Shown piece by piece: positions 1 to 6,777 of a stretch of 26,753 nucleotides of DNA. The translations under genes and the position numbers were made by a program. The DNA lies in contig JAHZGA010000014.1 of assembly GCA_019421005.1 (NCBI GenBank), positions 1 to 26,753 on the forward strand. Direction: 5' to 3'. Each line of letters starts with the position of its first letter. Position 1 is the stretch's first letter. The notes under the pieces are model-generated. The model saw nothing but the letters and a program-made list of their open reading frames with translations. It had not been told where the DNA came from and made no database searches. Source of the stretch: a bacterium (GTDB lineage Bacteria > Bacillota_I > Bacilli_A > RF39 > UBA660).

Positions 1-1
1 T

Positions 2-46
2 CAATTTCTGTTAAGCAAAAAAGCTTTATTTGAAGTGATTAACTAA
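2..46 (+). CDS. C-terminal tail of an upstream gene (partial)
   Basis: Frame 2 is open from the window edge and ends in TAA at 44-46, giving the last 14 residues QFLLSKKALFEVIN. The stop lies inside the stem of a terminator at 42-73, the same stop-in-terminator arrangement seen repeatedly in this window, which is the only support for this frame. Nothing can be said about function. Confidence 0.3.
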   Translation, partial: QFLLSKKALFEVIN

Positions 47-73
47 TTAAAAAGTCAAAATTAGTAATTTTTT
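42..73 (+). terminator. Intrinsic terminator of the upstream gene
   Basis: ACTAATT (42-48) and AATTAGT (59-65) form a 7-bp AT-rich stem with a 10-nt loop, followed by AA and a run of six T. Confidence 0.55.
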
Positions 74-125
74 AATTTTTTTCAAGTATCAAAACTTGAA
101 TTATAAAGAATAGATTAAATAAAAT

Positions 126-154
126 TTTAAAAATTGAAAGAAATGTGATATAAT
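126..154 (+). promoter_or_regulatory. Sigma-A promoter with extended -10
   Basis: TGaTATAAT at 146-154 is a perfect extended -10. Seventeen bases upstream there is only a weak TTTAAA (126-131). It lies 29 bp before the first complete gene and explains its transcription. The same 13-base string TGTGATATAATGA recurs in front of the MerR gene on the minus strand. Confidence 0.6.
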
Positions 155-183
155 GAGTGTAGCTAATAAGATGGGGTGAATAT

Positions 184-750
184 ATGAAGGGTGTAATAGA
201 AGCTTTAAAAAATAACTCTAAATTAAATGAGGAAAGTAAAAAAAACATTATGGAAATAGTAAACATTATTTATAGTAAAAGTCATGTAAATAATTTTACC
301 AATTTAATTAATAGGTTATCTAATTTAGAGATTATAGAAAAACCTTTAAAAAATCAAGTAATAAAATTAGAAAACAATCAAATTGTTATTGATCCAAATC
401 AAATAAGATATTATGATCAAAAACTTGCTTTAACTTCAGTTATTATTGAAGCAATGCGTCTTAATACCGATTTTAATACTATAACTGAACCAATAAGTCT
501 AGGATTTAATGAATCATATGCTCAAAGTTTAGTTGGGGTAGAAGGTCGTCCTAGATATGAAGAGGAACAAGTTTATGCTAGAATGTTAGGTAAGATGATA
601 GGTGATGATAATTTAATCAATATCTATTTTATGGGAAATATGCCAGTTGATTTACCTAATTATTTATTAAGAAGCGGTTGTAAGGAAGCCGATATAAAAA
701 AATTATTAACTATGATTTATCAAAATTATAAAAATAGAAATATTAGATAG
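184..750 (+). CDS. Hypothetical protein, possible degenerate zincin-like pseudo-peptidase
   Basis: A 188-residue soluble protein with no signal peptide or membrane segment. I do not recognise a named family. The middle resembles the layout of small zincin metallopeptidases, in which a helix with HExxH is followed by a GxNExxxE turn and a Y..E..L..iiG....yF segment. Here the positions equivalent to HExxH read I88-E89-A-M-R92, the turn is GFNESYAQ (107-114), and the tail is YEEEQVYARMLGKMIG then LINIYFMGN. If that alignment is right, the zinc ligands are gone and the protein is a non-catalytic fold relic. ATG 184 is preceded by GGGGTG at suitable spacing and by an extended -10 promoter. A 55-residue gene follows 12 bp downstream with its own AGGAG, so the two are probably co-transcribed and end at the 906-946 terminator. 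The zincin reading is inference; that the frame is coding is fairly secure. Confidence 0.75.
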   Translation: MKGVIEALKNNSKLNEESKKNIMEIVNIIYSKSHVNNFTNLINRLSNLEIIEKPLKNQVIKLENNQIVIDPNQIRYYDQKLALTSVIIEAMRLNTDFNTITEPISLGFNESYAQSLVGVEGRPRYEEEQVYARMLGKMIGDDNLINIYFMGNMPVDLPNYLLRSGCKEADIKKLLTMIYQNYKNRNIR

Positions 751-762
751 AGGAGAATTAGA

Positions 763-930
763 ATGTGTAATGAAATTAATATGCAAATGATTATGATGCA
801 ACCTAATAATAGTGAACTTTATGATATGGCATTTAATCCAAATAGTAAAGAAGAAAATGATAAACTACAAGAAAATATTGAAAAAATGAAAGAAATGTTA
901 AAACAAAATACTAATGTAAATACAAGGTGA
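763..930 (+). CDS. Small 55-residue hypothetical protein
   Basis: A short frame begins MCNEINMQMIMM and ends QNTNVNTR. It is Met/Asn/Gln-rich in the first third and turns into a charged, probably helical or coiled-coil stretch (about residues 30-50, EENDKLQENIEKMKEML). It has no signal peptide or membrane segment. The start is fixed by AGGAGAA (751-757), and the gene follows the preceding one after 12 bp. Its last codons form the left arm of an intrinsic terminator, so the pair 184-930 forms one transcription unit. I do not recognise the family. Confidence 0.6.
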   Translation: MCNEINMQMIMMQPNNSELYDMAFNPNSKEENDKLQENIEKMKEMLKQNTNVNTR

Positions 931-946
931 ATTAGTATTTTTTTTT
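906..946 (+). terminator. Intrinsic terminator, left arm inside a CDS
   Basis: AAATACTAAT (906-915) and ATTAGTATTT (931-940) are a perfect 10-bp inverted repeat around a 15-nt loop, followed by T residues to 946. The loop contains the TGA stop of the 55-residue gene. Confidence 0.75.
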
Positions 947-979
947 ATTATCCTTCATAAATTTTATTAGGTGAATAAC

Positions 980-2179
980 ATGAATAATGAAAATATATTA
1001 CAAAACGAAATAGAACTAATGAAACAAAATGGTTCGAAATTTGATTTAATATGGCTTAATGAAATAAAAGAAGAACTTTTAAGTAGTAATTATGATGAAG
1101 TAATGGAACAAATTATTTTAGAAATTACTGAAGCAACTGTTGAGTTAATTAATACGGGATTATTATCTGGAATATCAACCAAAATAAATTTACCTAATGT
1201 TGATATAAATGTTTATGGGGGATATAGTTATTATAAGAGTGATGAAAAAATTGATGAGAATACCTTATTTGATATAGCATCTATAACTAAATTTTTTACG
1301 TTATTATTAACATTAAAACTAGAAGAATTAGGATATTTAAGTTTAGATAATGTTATTTATAAATATAGCAGTGATTTTAAATTAAAAGATTTTACAATTG
1401 ATGATTTATTAAAAATGGTTGGACTTATTAAGACCCCTAAAAGAATTGATGAATGTTGTAATTTTGAAGAAGCCTATCAAGTTTTAAAAGAAATAGAAGT
1501 TATTAGTAATGATAAAGAAAAAAATAAATATACTGATATGGGATTAATAGTATTGGGTTTTATAATTGAAGAAATTGTAAGTAAAAGATTAAATAAAAAA
1601 ATGACTTTTTCAGAAATAATGAATTATTTTTTAATTCAACCTTTAGGTTTAAAGAAAACAACATTTTATCCAAGTGAAAATACAGCAGGAAATGGGGTAA
1701 AAAGTTTACTTCCTCATGATAAGAAATCTCAAGTTCTAGGACCAATTGGATCAGCTGGTTTATTTAGTAATAGTGATGATTTAAATATACTTTCTAGTAA
1801 AATTTCTGATTATTTAAATTATTATCACTTAAGTAAACTTAACTATAAAGTTAGTAGTTATAGGTCGTTAGGATATGCAGGAGTTAATTTAAAACATGAA
1901 GAGGGTATAAAAAAAACATTCGCACCTAAAGAATATTCTAAATTTGTCTATGCTCATCAAGGATTTACCGGTTGTGTATTAATTAATGATCCATTATATC
2001 AAATACATAATAATTTTTTGATAAGTACAATTAAAGAAAATGAAAATAAAAAACCAGATTTATTTATGGAAGAATATAATAAGTATCAATTAAAAATAGT
2101 TAAAGAAACTTTAAAATTATTATTATTTAGAAAAATTAACAATTATGAAAATGTAAAAAAAGTTATAAAATTATCTTGA
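980..2179 (+). CDS. Serine beta-lactamase-fold hydrolase (class C / esterase-like)
   Basis: A 399-residue member of the serine beta-lactamase-like superfamily (class C beta-lactamases, DD-peptidases and esterases). Visible motifs in order are S101-I-T-K104 (nucleophile and general base, within FDIASITKFF), Y184-T-D186 in the place of YxN (KYTDMGLIVLG), the family-typical LPHDKK...GSAGLFSN segment (about 244-264), and H326-Q-G328 in the place of KTG/HxG. These are compatible with an active enzyme. The substrate cannot be named; peptidoglycan-related peptides or small esters are possible. No signal peptide is seen, so the enzyme would be cytosolic unless exported atypically. An upstream in-frame GTG at 971 exists, but AGGTG at 969-973 is correctly spaced for ATG 980, which I prefer. 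The TGA stop overlaps the -35 element of the recX promoter. No clear promoter of its own was found in the short gap after the 906-946 terminator. Confidence 0.85.
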   Translation: MNNENILQNEIELMKQNGSKFDLIWLNEIKEELLSSNYDEVMEQIILEITEATVELINTGLLSGISTKINLPNVDINVYGGYSYYKSDEKIDENTLFDIASITKFFTLLLTLKLEELGYLSLDNVIYKYSSDFKLKDFTIDDLLKMVGLIKTPKRIDECCNFEEAYQVLKEIEVISNDKEKNKYTDMGLIVLGFIIEEIVSKRLNKKMTFSEIMNYFLIQPLGLKKTTFYPSENTAGNGVKSLLPHDKKSQVLGPIGSAGLFSNSDDLNILSSKISDYLNYYHLSKLNYKVSSYRSLGYAGVNLKHEEGIKKTFAPKEYSKFVYAHQGFTGCVLINDPLYQIHNNFLISTIKENENKKPDLFMEEYNKYQLKIVKETLKLLLFRKINNYENVKKVIKLS

Positions 2180-2204
2180 GTTTAAAACAAATGTTTGCTA
2201 TACT
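2176..2204 (+). promoter_or_regulatory. Sigma-A promoter of recX
   Basis: TTGAGT (2176-2181), a 17-bp spacer and TATACT (2199-2204), with an extended TGc immediately before the -10. The -35 overlaps the stop of the preceding gene. The predicted transcript start is close to 2211, giving a very short leader into the GGTGA ribosome site, and this favours GTG 2221 as the recX start. Confidence 0.75.
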
Positions 2205-2220
2205 TAATATGGTGATTTTA

Positions 2221-2991
2221 GTGAATATTGTAAAAATAGTAAAACAACATAATAATAAATATAAATTAATATTTGATAATAAAAATACTTTAATAACATA
2301 TGATGAAGTTATTTTAAAGTATAATTTATTACAAAATAAATTTATTGATGATGATTTATTTGATAAGATAACAAATGAAAATAATTATTATGATATTTAT
2401 AATAAAACAGTTAAGTATATTATGAAAAAAATAAGAAGTCTTAAAGAAATAAATGATTATTTAGATAAAACTGATTTAAAACAAAATGATAAAAATAAAA
2501 TTATTAAAAAGTTAAAGGAAATAGGTTTAATTAATGATTCTTCTTTTACTAAAAGCTATATAAATGATCACATTAATTTAACTAATGAAGGACCTTTAAT
2601 TATTAAAAAAAATTTATTAAAACATAATATTAAGAAATTAGAAATAGATGAGTTACTTAATCAAATTGATAATGAAAAAATAATTAATAAGATAGATAAG
2701 TTAATTAATAAAAAAATTAAAAATAATAATCATTATTCTAAATATTATTTAAAACAAAAATTAGTTAAAGAACTAAATAATTTAGGATATGATAAAGAAA
2801 TGATTTTACAAAGAATTGAAAACTTATTAATTAATGATGATGAAATTTTAATTAAAGAATTTAATAAGGCTTATAAAAAATATAGTTTGAAATTTCAAGG
2901 GAATGAATTAAAATATAAATTAAAACAAGTTTTATATCAAAAGGGATTTGATGTTGATAAAATAAATGAATTAATAGAAGCAAAAAATTAA
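2221..2991 (+). CDS. recX: RecX family regulator of RecA
   Basis: A 256-residue all-helical, Lys/Asn-rich protein matching RecX, which binds RecA filaments and modulates recombination and the SOS response. The first RecX repeat is recognisable as MKKIRSLKEINDYL, then LKEIGLINDSSFTKSYI and the conserved GP in NEGPLIIKKNLLKHNI. Two further three-helix repeats follow, the last near YKLKQVLYQKGFDVDKI. The length suits the longer Gram-positive RecX proteins. The start is GTG at 2221, with GGTGA at 2211-2215 and an extended -10 promoter just upstream; a more upstream TTG at 2176 lies inside that promoter and is unlikely. The TAA stop is in the right arm of a terminator. recA is not in the window, so the gene stands alone. 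Confidence 0.85.
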   Translation: MNIVKIVKQHNNKYKLIFDNKNTLITYDEVILKYNLLQNKFIDDDLFDKITNENNYYDIYNKTVKYIMKKIRSLKEINDYLDKTDLKQNDKNKIIKKLKEIGLINDSSFTKSYINDHINLTNEGPLIIKKNLLKHNIKKLEIDELLNQIDNEKIINKIDKLINKKIKNNNHYSKYYLKQKLVKELNNLGYDKEMILQRIENLLINDDEILIKEFNKAYKKYSLKFQGNELKYKLKQVLYQKGFDVDKINELIEAKN

Positions 2992-3001
2992 TTCATTTTT
3001 T
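2964..3001 (+). terminator. Intrinsic terminator of recX
   Basis: AAATGAATTAAT (2964-2975) and ATTAATTCATTT (2987-2998) form a perfect 12-bp stem with an 11-nt loop, continuing into T residues. The recX stop (2989-2991) lies in the right arm, and the next element (CIRCE) starts immediately at 3000. Confidence 0.7.
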
Positions 3002-3026
3002 AGCACTCAATACTTGACAATGCTAA
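3000..3026 (+). promoter_or_regulatory. CIRCE operator (HrcA binding site)
   Basis: TTAGCACTC (3000-3008), exactly 9 bases, then CAATGCTAA (3018-3026). The left arm is a perfect CIRCE half-site; the right arm matches 7 of 9 positions of GAGTGCTAA. It overlaps the -35 of the hrcA promoter, so bound HrcA would exclude RNA polymerase. Confidence 0.9.
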
Positions 3027-3042
3027 AGAGTGGTGTTATAAT
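3014..3042 (+). promoter_or_regulatory. Consensus sigma-A promoter of the heat-shock operon
   Basis: TTGACA (3014-3019), a 17-bp spacer and TATAAT (3037-3042), with TG at the extended -10 position (3034-3035). This is a full consensus match. The -35 lies within the spacer and right arm of CIRCE. Confidence 0.9.
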
Positions 3043-3121
3043 TAGATTATCATCTTTGGATTGACTACCGATTATAGGAATAAAAATAATGAAGAATGTT
3101 CATTATTTAAAGGAGGTGTGT

Positions 3122-4111
3122 ATGCTAAACGAAAGACAGAAAAAGCTATTTAAATTAATAGTTGAAGATTATATTCAATCAGCAAGACCGGTTAGTTCAA
3201 AAGCTTTATCAGAAATCATGGAATGTTCAAGTGCAACTATAAGAAATGAGATGGGCTATTTGGAAGATGTTGGTTTGATTGAAAAAATGCATACTTCTTC
3301 TGGAAGAATACCAAGTGAAAAAGGATATCGTTATTATGTTGATTATATTATGCAGCCTAAAGAAATAACGGGTGATGATATGCTTAAATTACAAACGATA
3401 TTTCGCAATAATTCATTGATGCTTAATGATACAATTATTAAAAGTATGGAAATAATTTCAGAATTAACAAATTATACTTCAATTGTTTTAGGTAAAGCTT
3501 CAAGTGAAAATAAAGTTTCAAAAGTTGAAGTTGTTCCAATAAATGATAATAGTTTAATAGCTATTGTTATAACTGATAAAGGACATGTTGAACATCGTGA
3601 TTTAAATTTAGATGGTAATGTTACTTTAAATGAAATTAAAAAAACGGTTGATTTAATAAATCAGTTAATTGTTGGAACTCCAATTGATGAAGTAAGTAGA
3701 AAATTGGAATTTGAAGTAAAACCGGTTATTTCTAAAATGGTTAAACAACATGAAGTTCTTTATAAGGCTTTTTATAATGTGTTTAGTGATTTTTCTAATA
3801 ATTCTAATGTAACAATGTCAGGTACAAAAAACATTTTAATGCAACCAGAATTTAATAATACTGATAAGATTAGAGAAATAGTTGGAAAGTTTGAAGATCA
3901 AGAAATTATTAATCAAATTGAAGAAGAGGAAAATGGTATAAATATTTATATTGGTAGTGAAAATAAATTTGATGAAGATGTAACAGTGATAAAAACAAAA
4001 TATAACATCGGTGGTGAAGAAGGAACAATTGCTTTGATAGGACCAAAACGGATGGAATATGAACGTGTTTTTGCACTTTTGGATTATATAAAAACTAATA
4101 TAGAAAGGTGA
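3122..4111 (+). CDS. hrcA: Heat-inducible transcription repressor HrcA
   Basis: A 329-residue HrcA, the CIRCE-binding repressor of class I heat-shock genes, normally kept folded by the GroE chaperonin. The N-terminal winged helix (about 1-75) reads LNERQKKLFKLIVEDYI, then ARPVSSKAL, SSATIRNEMGYLEDVGLIEKMHTSSGRIPSEKGYRYYVD, which is diagnostic. The C-terminal GAF-like dimerisation part ends with GGEEGTIALIGPKRMEYERVFALLDYI. ATG 3122 is chosen because AAAGGAGG lies directly upstream (3110-3117); an in-frame ATG at 3089 has no ribosome site. It is the first gene of hrcA-grpE-dnaK-pepF-dnaJ, and the CIRCE upstream implies autoregulation. The TGA stop overlaps the ribosome site of grpE, so the two are translationally coupled. 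Confidence 0.97.
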   Translation: MLNERQKKLFKLIVEDYIQSARPVSSKALSEIMECSSATIRNEMGYLEDVGLIEKMHTSSGRIPSEKGYRYYVDYIMQPKEITGDDMLKLQTIFRNNSLMLNDTIIKSMEIISELTNYTSIVLGKASSENKVSKVEVVPINDNSLIAIVITDKGHVEHRDLNLDGNVTLNEIKKTVDLINQLIVGTPIDEVSRKLEFEVKPVISKMVKQHEVLYKAFYNVFSDFSNNSNVTMSGTKNILMQPEFNNTDKIREIVGKFEDQEIINQIEEEENGINIYIGSENKFDEDVTVIKTKYNIGGEEGTIALIGPKRMEYERVFALLDYIKTNIER

Positions 4112-4115
4112 TATA

Positions 4116-4895
4116 ATGGAAAAAGAAAAATGTAATTGTACAGAAGAATGTAATTGCGATGAAAATTGTGAATGTACAGAAGATTGCAAATGCGATGAAA
4201 ATTGTGAATGTACAGAAGAATGTAATTGCGATGAAGATTGTGAATGTACTGAAGAATGTAATTGCGGTGAAGATTGTGAATGCACTGAAGAGTGTAATTG
4301 CGGTGAAGATTGTGAATGCACTGAAGAGTGCAAATGCGATGAAGATTGTGAATGCACTGAAGAATGTAATTGCGAGGAATGTGATTGTCAAGAACCATTA
4401 GAAAACAATCCTCCAAAAAAGAAAAAAAAAGATAAACCTAAAGAACAAATTAAAAAATTAGAAGAAGAAGTAAAGGCATTAGAACAAAAAGTTTTAATGA
4501 AAGATGCTGATTTAATAAATTATCGTCGTCGTAAAGATGAAGAAGTATCTAGAATGTTAAAATATTCTAATGAAGAAATTGTAAAAGAAATTTTACCAGC
4601 TCTAGATAATTTTGAAAGAGCTATTAATATGGATGATGATAATTTAGAAGATGAAGTTTCAAAGTTTTTAGCTGGCTTTAAAATGATTTATTGTCATTTA
4701 AAAGAAGCTTTAGAAAAATATGAAGTTATAGCTATTGATGGTGCTAATAAACCATTTGATCCAACATATCATCAAGCTGTTTTAACTGAAAAACGTGAAG
4801 ATTTAGAACCAGGAACAGTTATTGAAGTTATGCAAAAAGGATATTTATTAAAAGATAAGGTTATTAGACCTGCAATGGTTAGAGTAAGTGAGTAA
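4116..4895 (+). CDS. grpE: GrpE nucleotide exchange factor with N-terminal Cys-rich repeat domain
   Basis: A 259-residue protein. The C-terminal part (about 106-259) is a normal GrpE: a long helix with KIKKLEEEVKALEQKV-like heptads, the conserved NYRRRKDEEVSRMLKYSNEEIVKEILPALDNFERAI region, and the beta-wing with FDPTYHQAV and VIEVMQKGYLLKDKVIRPAMVRV. It should release ADP from DnaK. Residues 6-93 are unusual: 15 tandem units of the form CxC[T/D/G]E[E/D/N], thirteen hexapeptides and two pentapeptides, carrying 30 cysteines with mainly Glu/Asp/Asn between them. A KKKKKDKPK linker (98-106) joins the two parts. The CxC spacing resembles metallothioneins, so metal binding or redox sensing is the natural guess, but this is inference. 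ATG 4116 has AAAGGTGA upstream overlapping the hrcA stop, and the repeat frame is continuous with GrpE, so this is one protein. Confidence 0.95.
   Translation: MEKEKCNCTEECNCDENCECTEDCKCDENCECTEECNCDEDCECTEECNCGEDCECTEECNCGEDCECTEECKCDEDCECTEECNCEECDCQEPLENNPPKKKKKDKPKEQIKKLEEEVKALEQKVLMKDADLINYRRRKDEEVSRMLKYSNEEIVKEILPALDNFERAINMDDDNLEDEVSKFLAGFKMIYCHLKEALEKYEVIAIDGANKPFDPTYHQAVLTEKREDLEPGTVIEVMQKGYLLKDKVIRPAMVRVSE
4131..4394 (+). repeat. Tandem 18/36-nt repeat encoding CxC hexapeptides
   Basis: Fifteen in-frame units encode Cys-x-Cys repeats. At DNA level the clearest period is 36 nt (two hexapeptides), with two neighbouring copies of GAAGATTGTGAATGCACTGA and its continuation nearly identical between about 4268 and 4340. 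Copies differ mostly at third codon positions and at Asn/Lys/Asp/Gly choices, so the array is neither brand new nor decayed. Multiples of 3 preserve the grpE frame on expansion or contraction. Confidence 0.95.
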
Positions 4896-4911
4896 GAAAG
4901 GATGATTATAT

Positions 4912-6729
4912 ATGAGTAAAATTATAGGTATAGATTTAGGTACAACTAACAGCTGTGTTGCTGTTTATGAAGGTGGGGAAGCTAAAGTAATTGCTAACCC
5001 AGAGGGAAATAGAACAACACCATCTGTAGTAGCATTTGGAAAAGATAAAGAAATAATTGTTGGATTAAAAGCAAAAAACCAAATGTTAACTAATCCAGAA
5101 GTTGTTTATTCAATTAAAAGAGATATGGGAACTGATAAAAAAGTTCATGTTAATGGTAAAGATTATACACCTCAAGAAATTTCAGCAATGATTTTAAGTG
5201 ATCTTAAGAAAACTGCTGAAAGTTATTTAGGAGAAAAAGTTACTAAAGCTGTTATTACAGTTCCAGCATATTTTAATGATTCACAAAGACAAGCCACTAA
5301 AGATGCTGGTAAAATTGCTGGATTAGAGGTTGAAAGAATTATTAATGAACCAACAGCAGCAGCTTTAGCATATGGTCTTGATAAACAAGATGGTTCTCAA
5401 ACAATTTTAGTTTATGATTTAGGTGGTGGAACATTTGATGTTTCAATCCTTGAATTAGGTGATGGCGTTTTTGAAGTAAAATCAACAAGTGGTAATAATA
5501 AATTAGGTGGAGATGATTTTGATGAAAGAATTGTTGATTACCTAGTAAAAGAATTTAAAAGTGAAAATGGAATTGATTTAACCAGCGATAAGATGGCTAT
5601 GCAACGTTTAAAAGATGCAGCTGAAAAAGCTAAAAAAGATTTATCTGGTGTAAGTACAACTCAAATTTCATTACCATTCTTATCTCAAGGTGAAAATGGT
5701 CCATTACATTTAGAAATTTCTTTATCAAGAGCTAAATTTGAAGAGTTAGTTCATGATTTAATTGAAAGTACTTTAAAACCAGTTCGTCAAGCATTAAAAG
5801 ATGCTAAAATAAGTGCTAAAGACATTGACAAAGTATTATTAGTAGGTGGTTCAACAAGAATCCCTAAAGTTCAAGAAGTAATTGAAAAAGAATTAGATAA
5901 AAAACCATCTAAAGGTGTTAACCCTGATGAAGTAGTTGCAATGGGTGCTGCTATTCAAGGTGGAGTATTAACTGGTGATGTTAATGATGTTGTTTTATTA
6001 GATGTTACTCCACTTTCATTAGGAATTGAAACTTTAGGAGGAGTATCTACTGTATTAATTCCTAAAAATACTACTATTCCAACTAGTAAATCACAAGTGT
6101 TCTCAACTGCTGCTGATAATCAACCTGCTGTTGATATTCATATTTTACAAGGTGAAAGATCAATGGCCAGTGATAATAAAACATTAGGAAGATTTCAATT
6201 AACTAATATTCCACCTGCACCAAGAGGTGTACCTCAAATAGAAGTAACATTTGATATTGATGCGAACGGAATTGTTAATGTAAAAGCTAAAGATTTAGGC
6301 ACTAATAAAGAACAATCAATTACAATAACTGCTTCAACTAATTTAAGTGAAGAAGAAATTGAAAAAATGGTAAAAGAAGCAGAAGCTAATAAAGAAGCTG
6401 ATGAAAAACGTAAAGAAGAAGCTGACGTTAAAAATGAAGCTGAACAAATTATTTTTGCAACAGAAAAAGCTATTAAAGATTTAGGTGAAAAAGTATCAGA
6501 AGATGATAAGAAAAAAGCCGAAGATCAAATTAAAGATTTAAAAGAAGCTTTAGATAAAAATGATATTGAAGATATTAAGGCTAAAAAAGATAAATTAAAT
6601 GAAACAGCAATGTCTTTGGCAACTAAAGTATATGAAGAAGCAGCAAAACAAGCTCAAAGTGAACAACCAAGTGATGCAAAAGAAGAAAAAAAAGATGATG
6701 TAATTGATGCTGAATTTGAAGAAAAATAA
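4912..6729 (+). CDS. dnaK: Chaperone DnaK (Hsp70)
   Basis: A 605-residue Hsp70 of full Gram-positive length. The nucleotide-binding domain opens with IIGIDLGTTNSCVAV and contains VPAYFNDSQRQATKDAG, IINEPTAAALAYG, VYDLGGGTFDVSIL and VLLVGGSTRIPKVQ. The substrate-binding domain follows DVVLLDVTPLSLGIETLGG, and the C terminus ends with the EEVL-like tail DVIDAEFEEK. The N-terminal region lacks the roughly 24-residue insertion of proteobacterial DnaK, as expected for Bacillota. ATG 4912 follows AAAGGATG, 16 bp after grpE. Codon choice is somewhat richer in strong codons than its neighbours, as expected for an abundant protein. Expression should be controlled by the CIRCE upstream of hrcA. A stable hairpin separates it from pepF and may lower downstream expression. 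Confidence 0.98.
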   Translation: MSKIIGIDLGTTNSCVAVYEGGEAKVIANPEGNRTTPSVVAFGKDKEIIVGLKAKNQMLTNPEVVYSIKRDMGTDKKVHVNGKDYTPQEISAMILSDLKKTAESYLGEKVTKAVITVPAYFNDSQRQATKDAGKIAGLEVERIINEPTAAALAYGLDKQDGSQTILVYDLGGGTFDVSILELGDGVFEVKSTSGNNKLGGDDFDERIVDYLVKEFKSENGIDLTSDKMAMQRLKDAAEKAKKDLSGVSTTQISLPFLSQGENGPLHLEISLSRAKFEELVHDLIESTLKPVRQALKDAKISAKDIDKVLLVGGSTRIPKVQEVIEKELDKKPSKGVNPDEVVAMGAAIQGGVLTGDVNDVVLLDVTPLSLGIETLGGVSTVLIPKNTTIPTSKSQVFSTAADNQPAVDIHILQGERSMASDNKTLGRFQLTNIPPAPRGVPQIEVTFDIDANGIVNVKAKDLGTNKEQSITITASTNLSEEEIEKMVKEAEANKEADEKRKEEADVKNEAEQIIFATEKAIKDLGEKVSEDDKKKAEDQIKDLKEALDKNDIEDIKAKKDKLNETAMSLATKVYEEAAKQAQSEQPSDAKEEKKDDVIDAEFEEK

Positions 6730-6733
6730 AAGT

Positions 6734-6757
6734 GAAGTTCTAGGTTACTAGGACTTC
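6734..6757 (+). terminator. Intercistronic hairpin between dnaK and pepF (attenuator or processing site)
   Basis: GAAGTTCTAG (6734-6743), loop GTTA, CTAGGACTTC (6748-6757): a 10-bp stem with one G-U pair. It is not followed by a real T-run (TTGTATAT), so partial termination or 3' stabilisation of the dnaK message is more likely than a full terminator. Confidence 0.5.
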
Positions 6758-6777
6758 TTGTATATAAAGGAGAACTA

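Noticed and set aside
980..2179. TGA read as tryptophan (Mycoplasma-type code)
   Set aside because: Several genes end at TGA with a promoter, ribosome site or new gene directly after, and conserved Trp positions use TGG.
4131..4394. CRISPR-like regular repeats
   Set aside because: Repeats are contiguous, without unique spacers, and code in frame for CxC units.
3836..4416. Long open frames antisense to the grpE repeat (and a shifted plus-strand frame)
   Set aside because: They arise because an 18/36-nt repeat keeps every frame open; the products are monotonous, have no ribosome sites, and the sense frame continues into a perfect GrpE.
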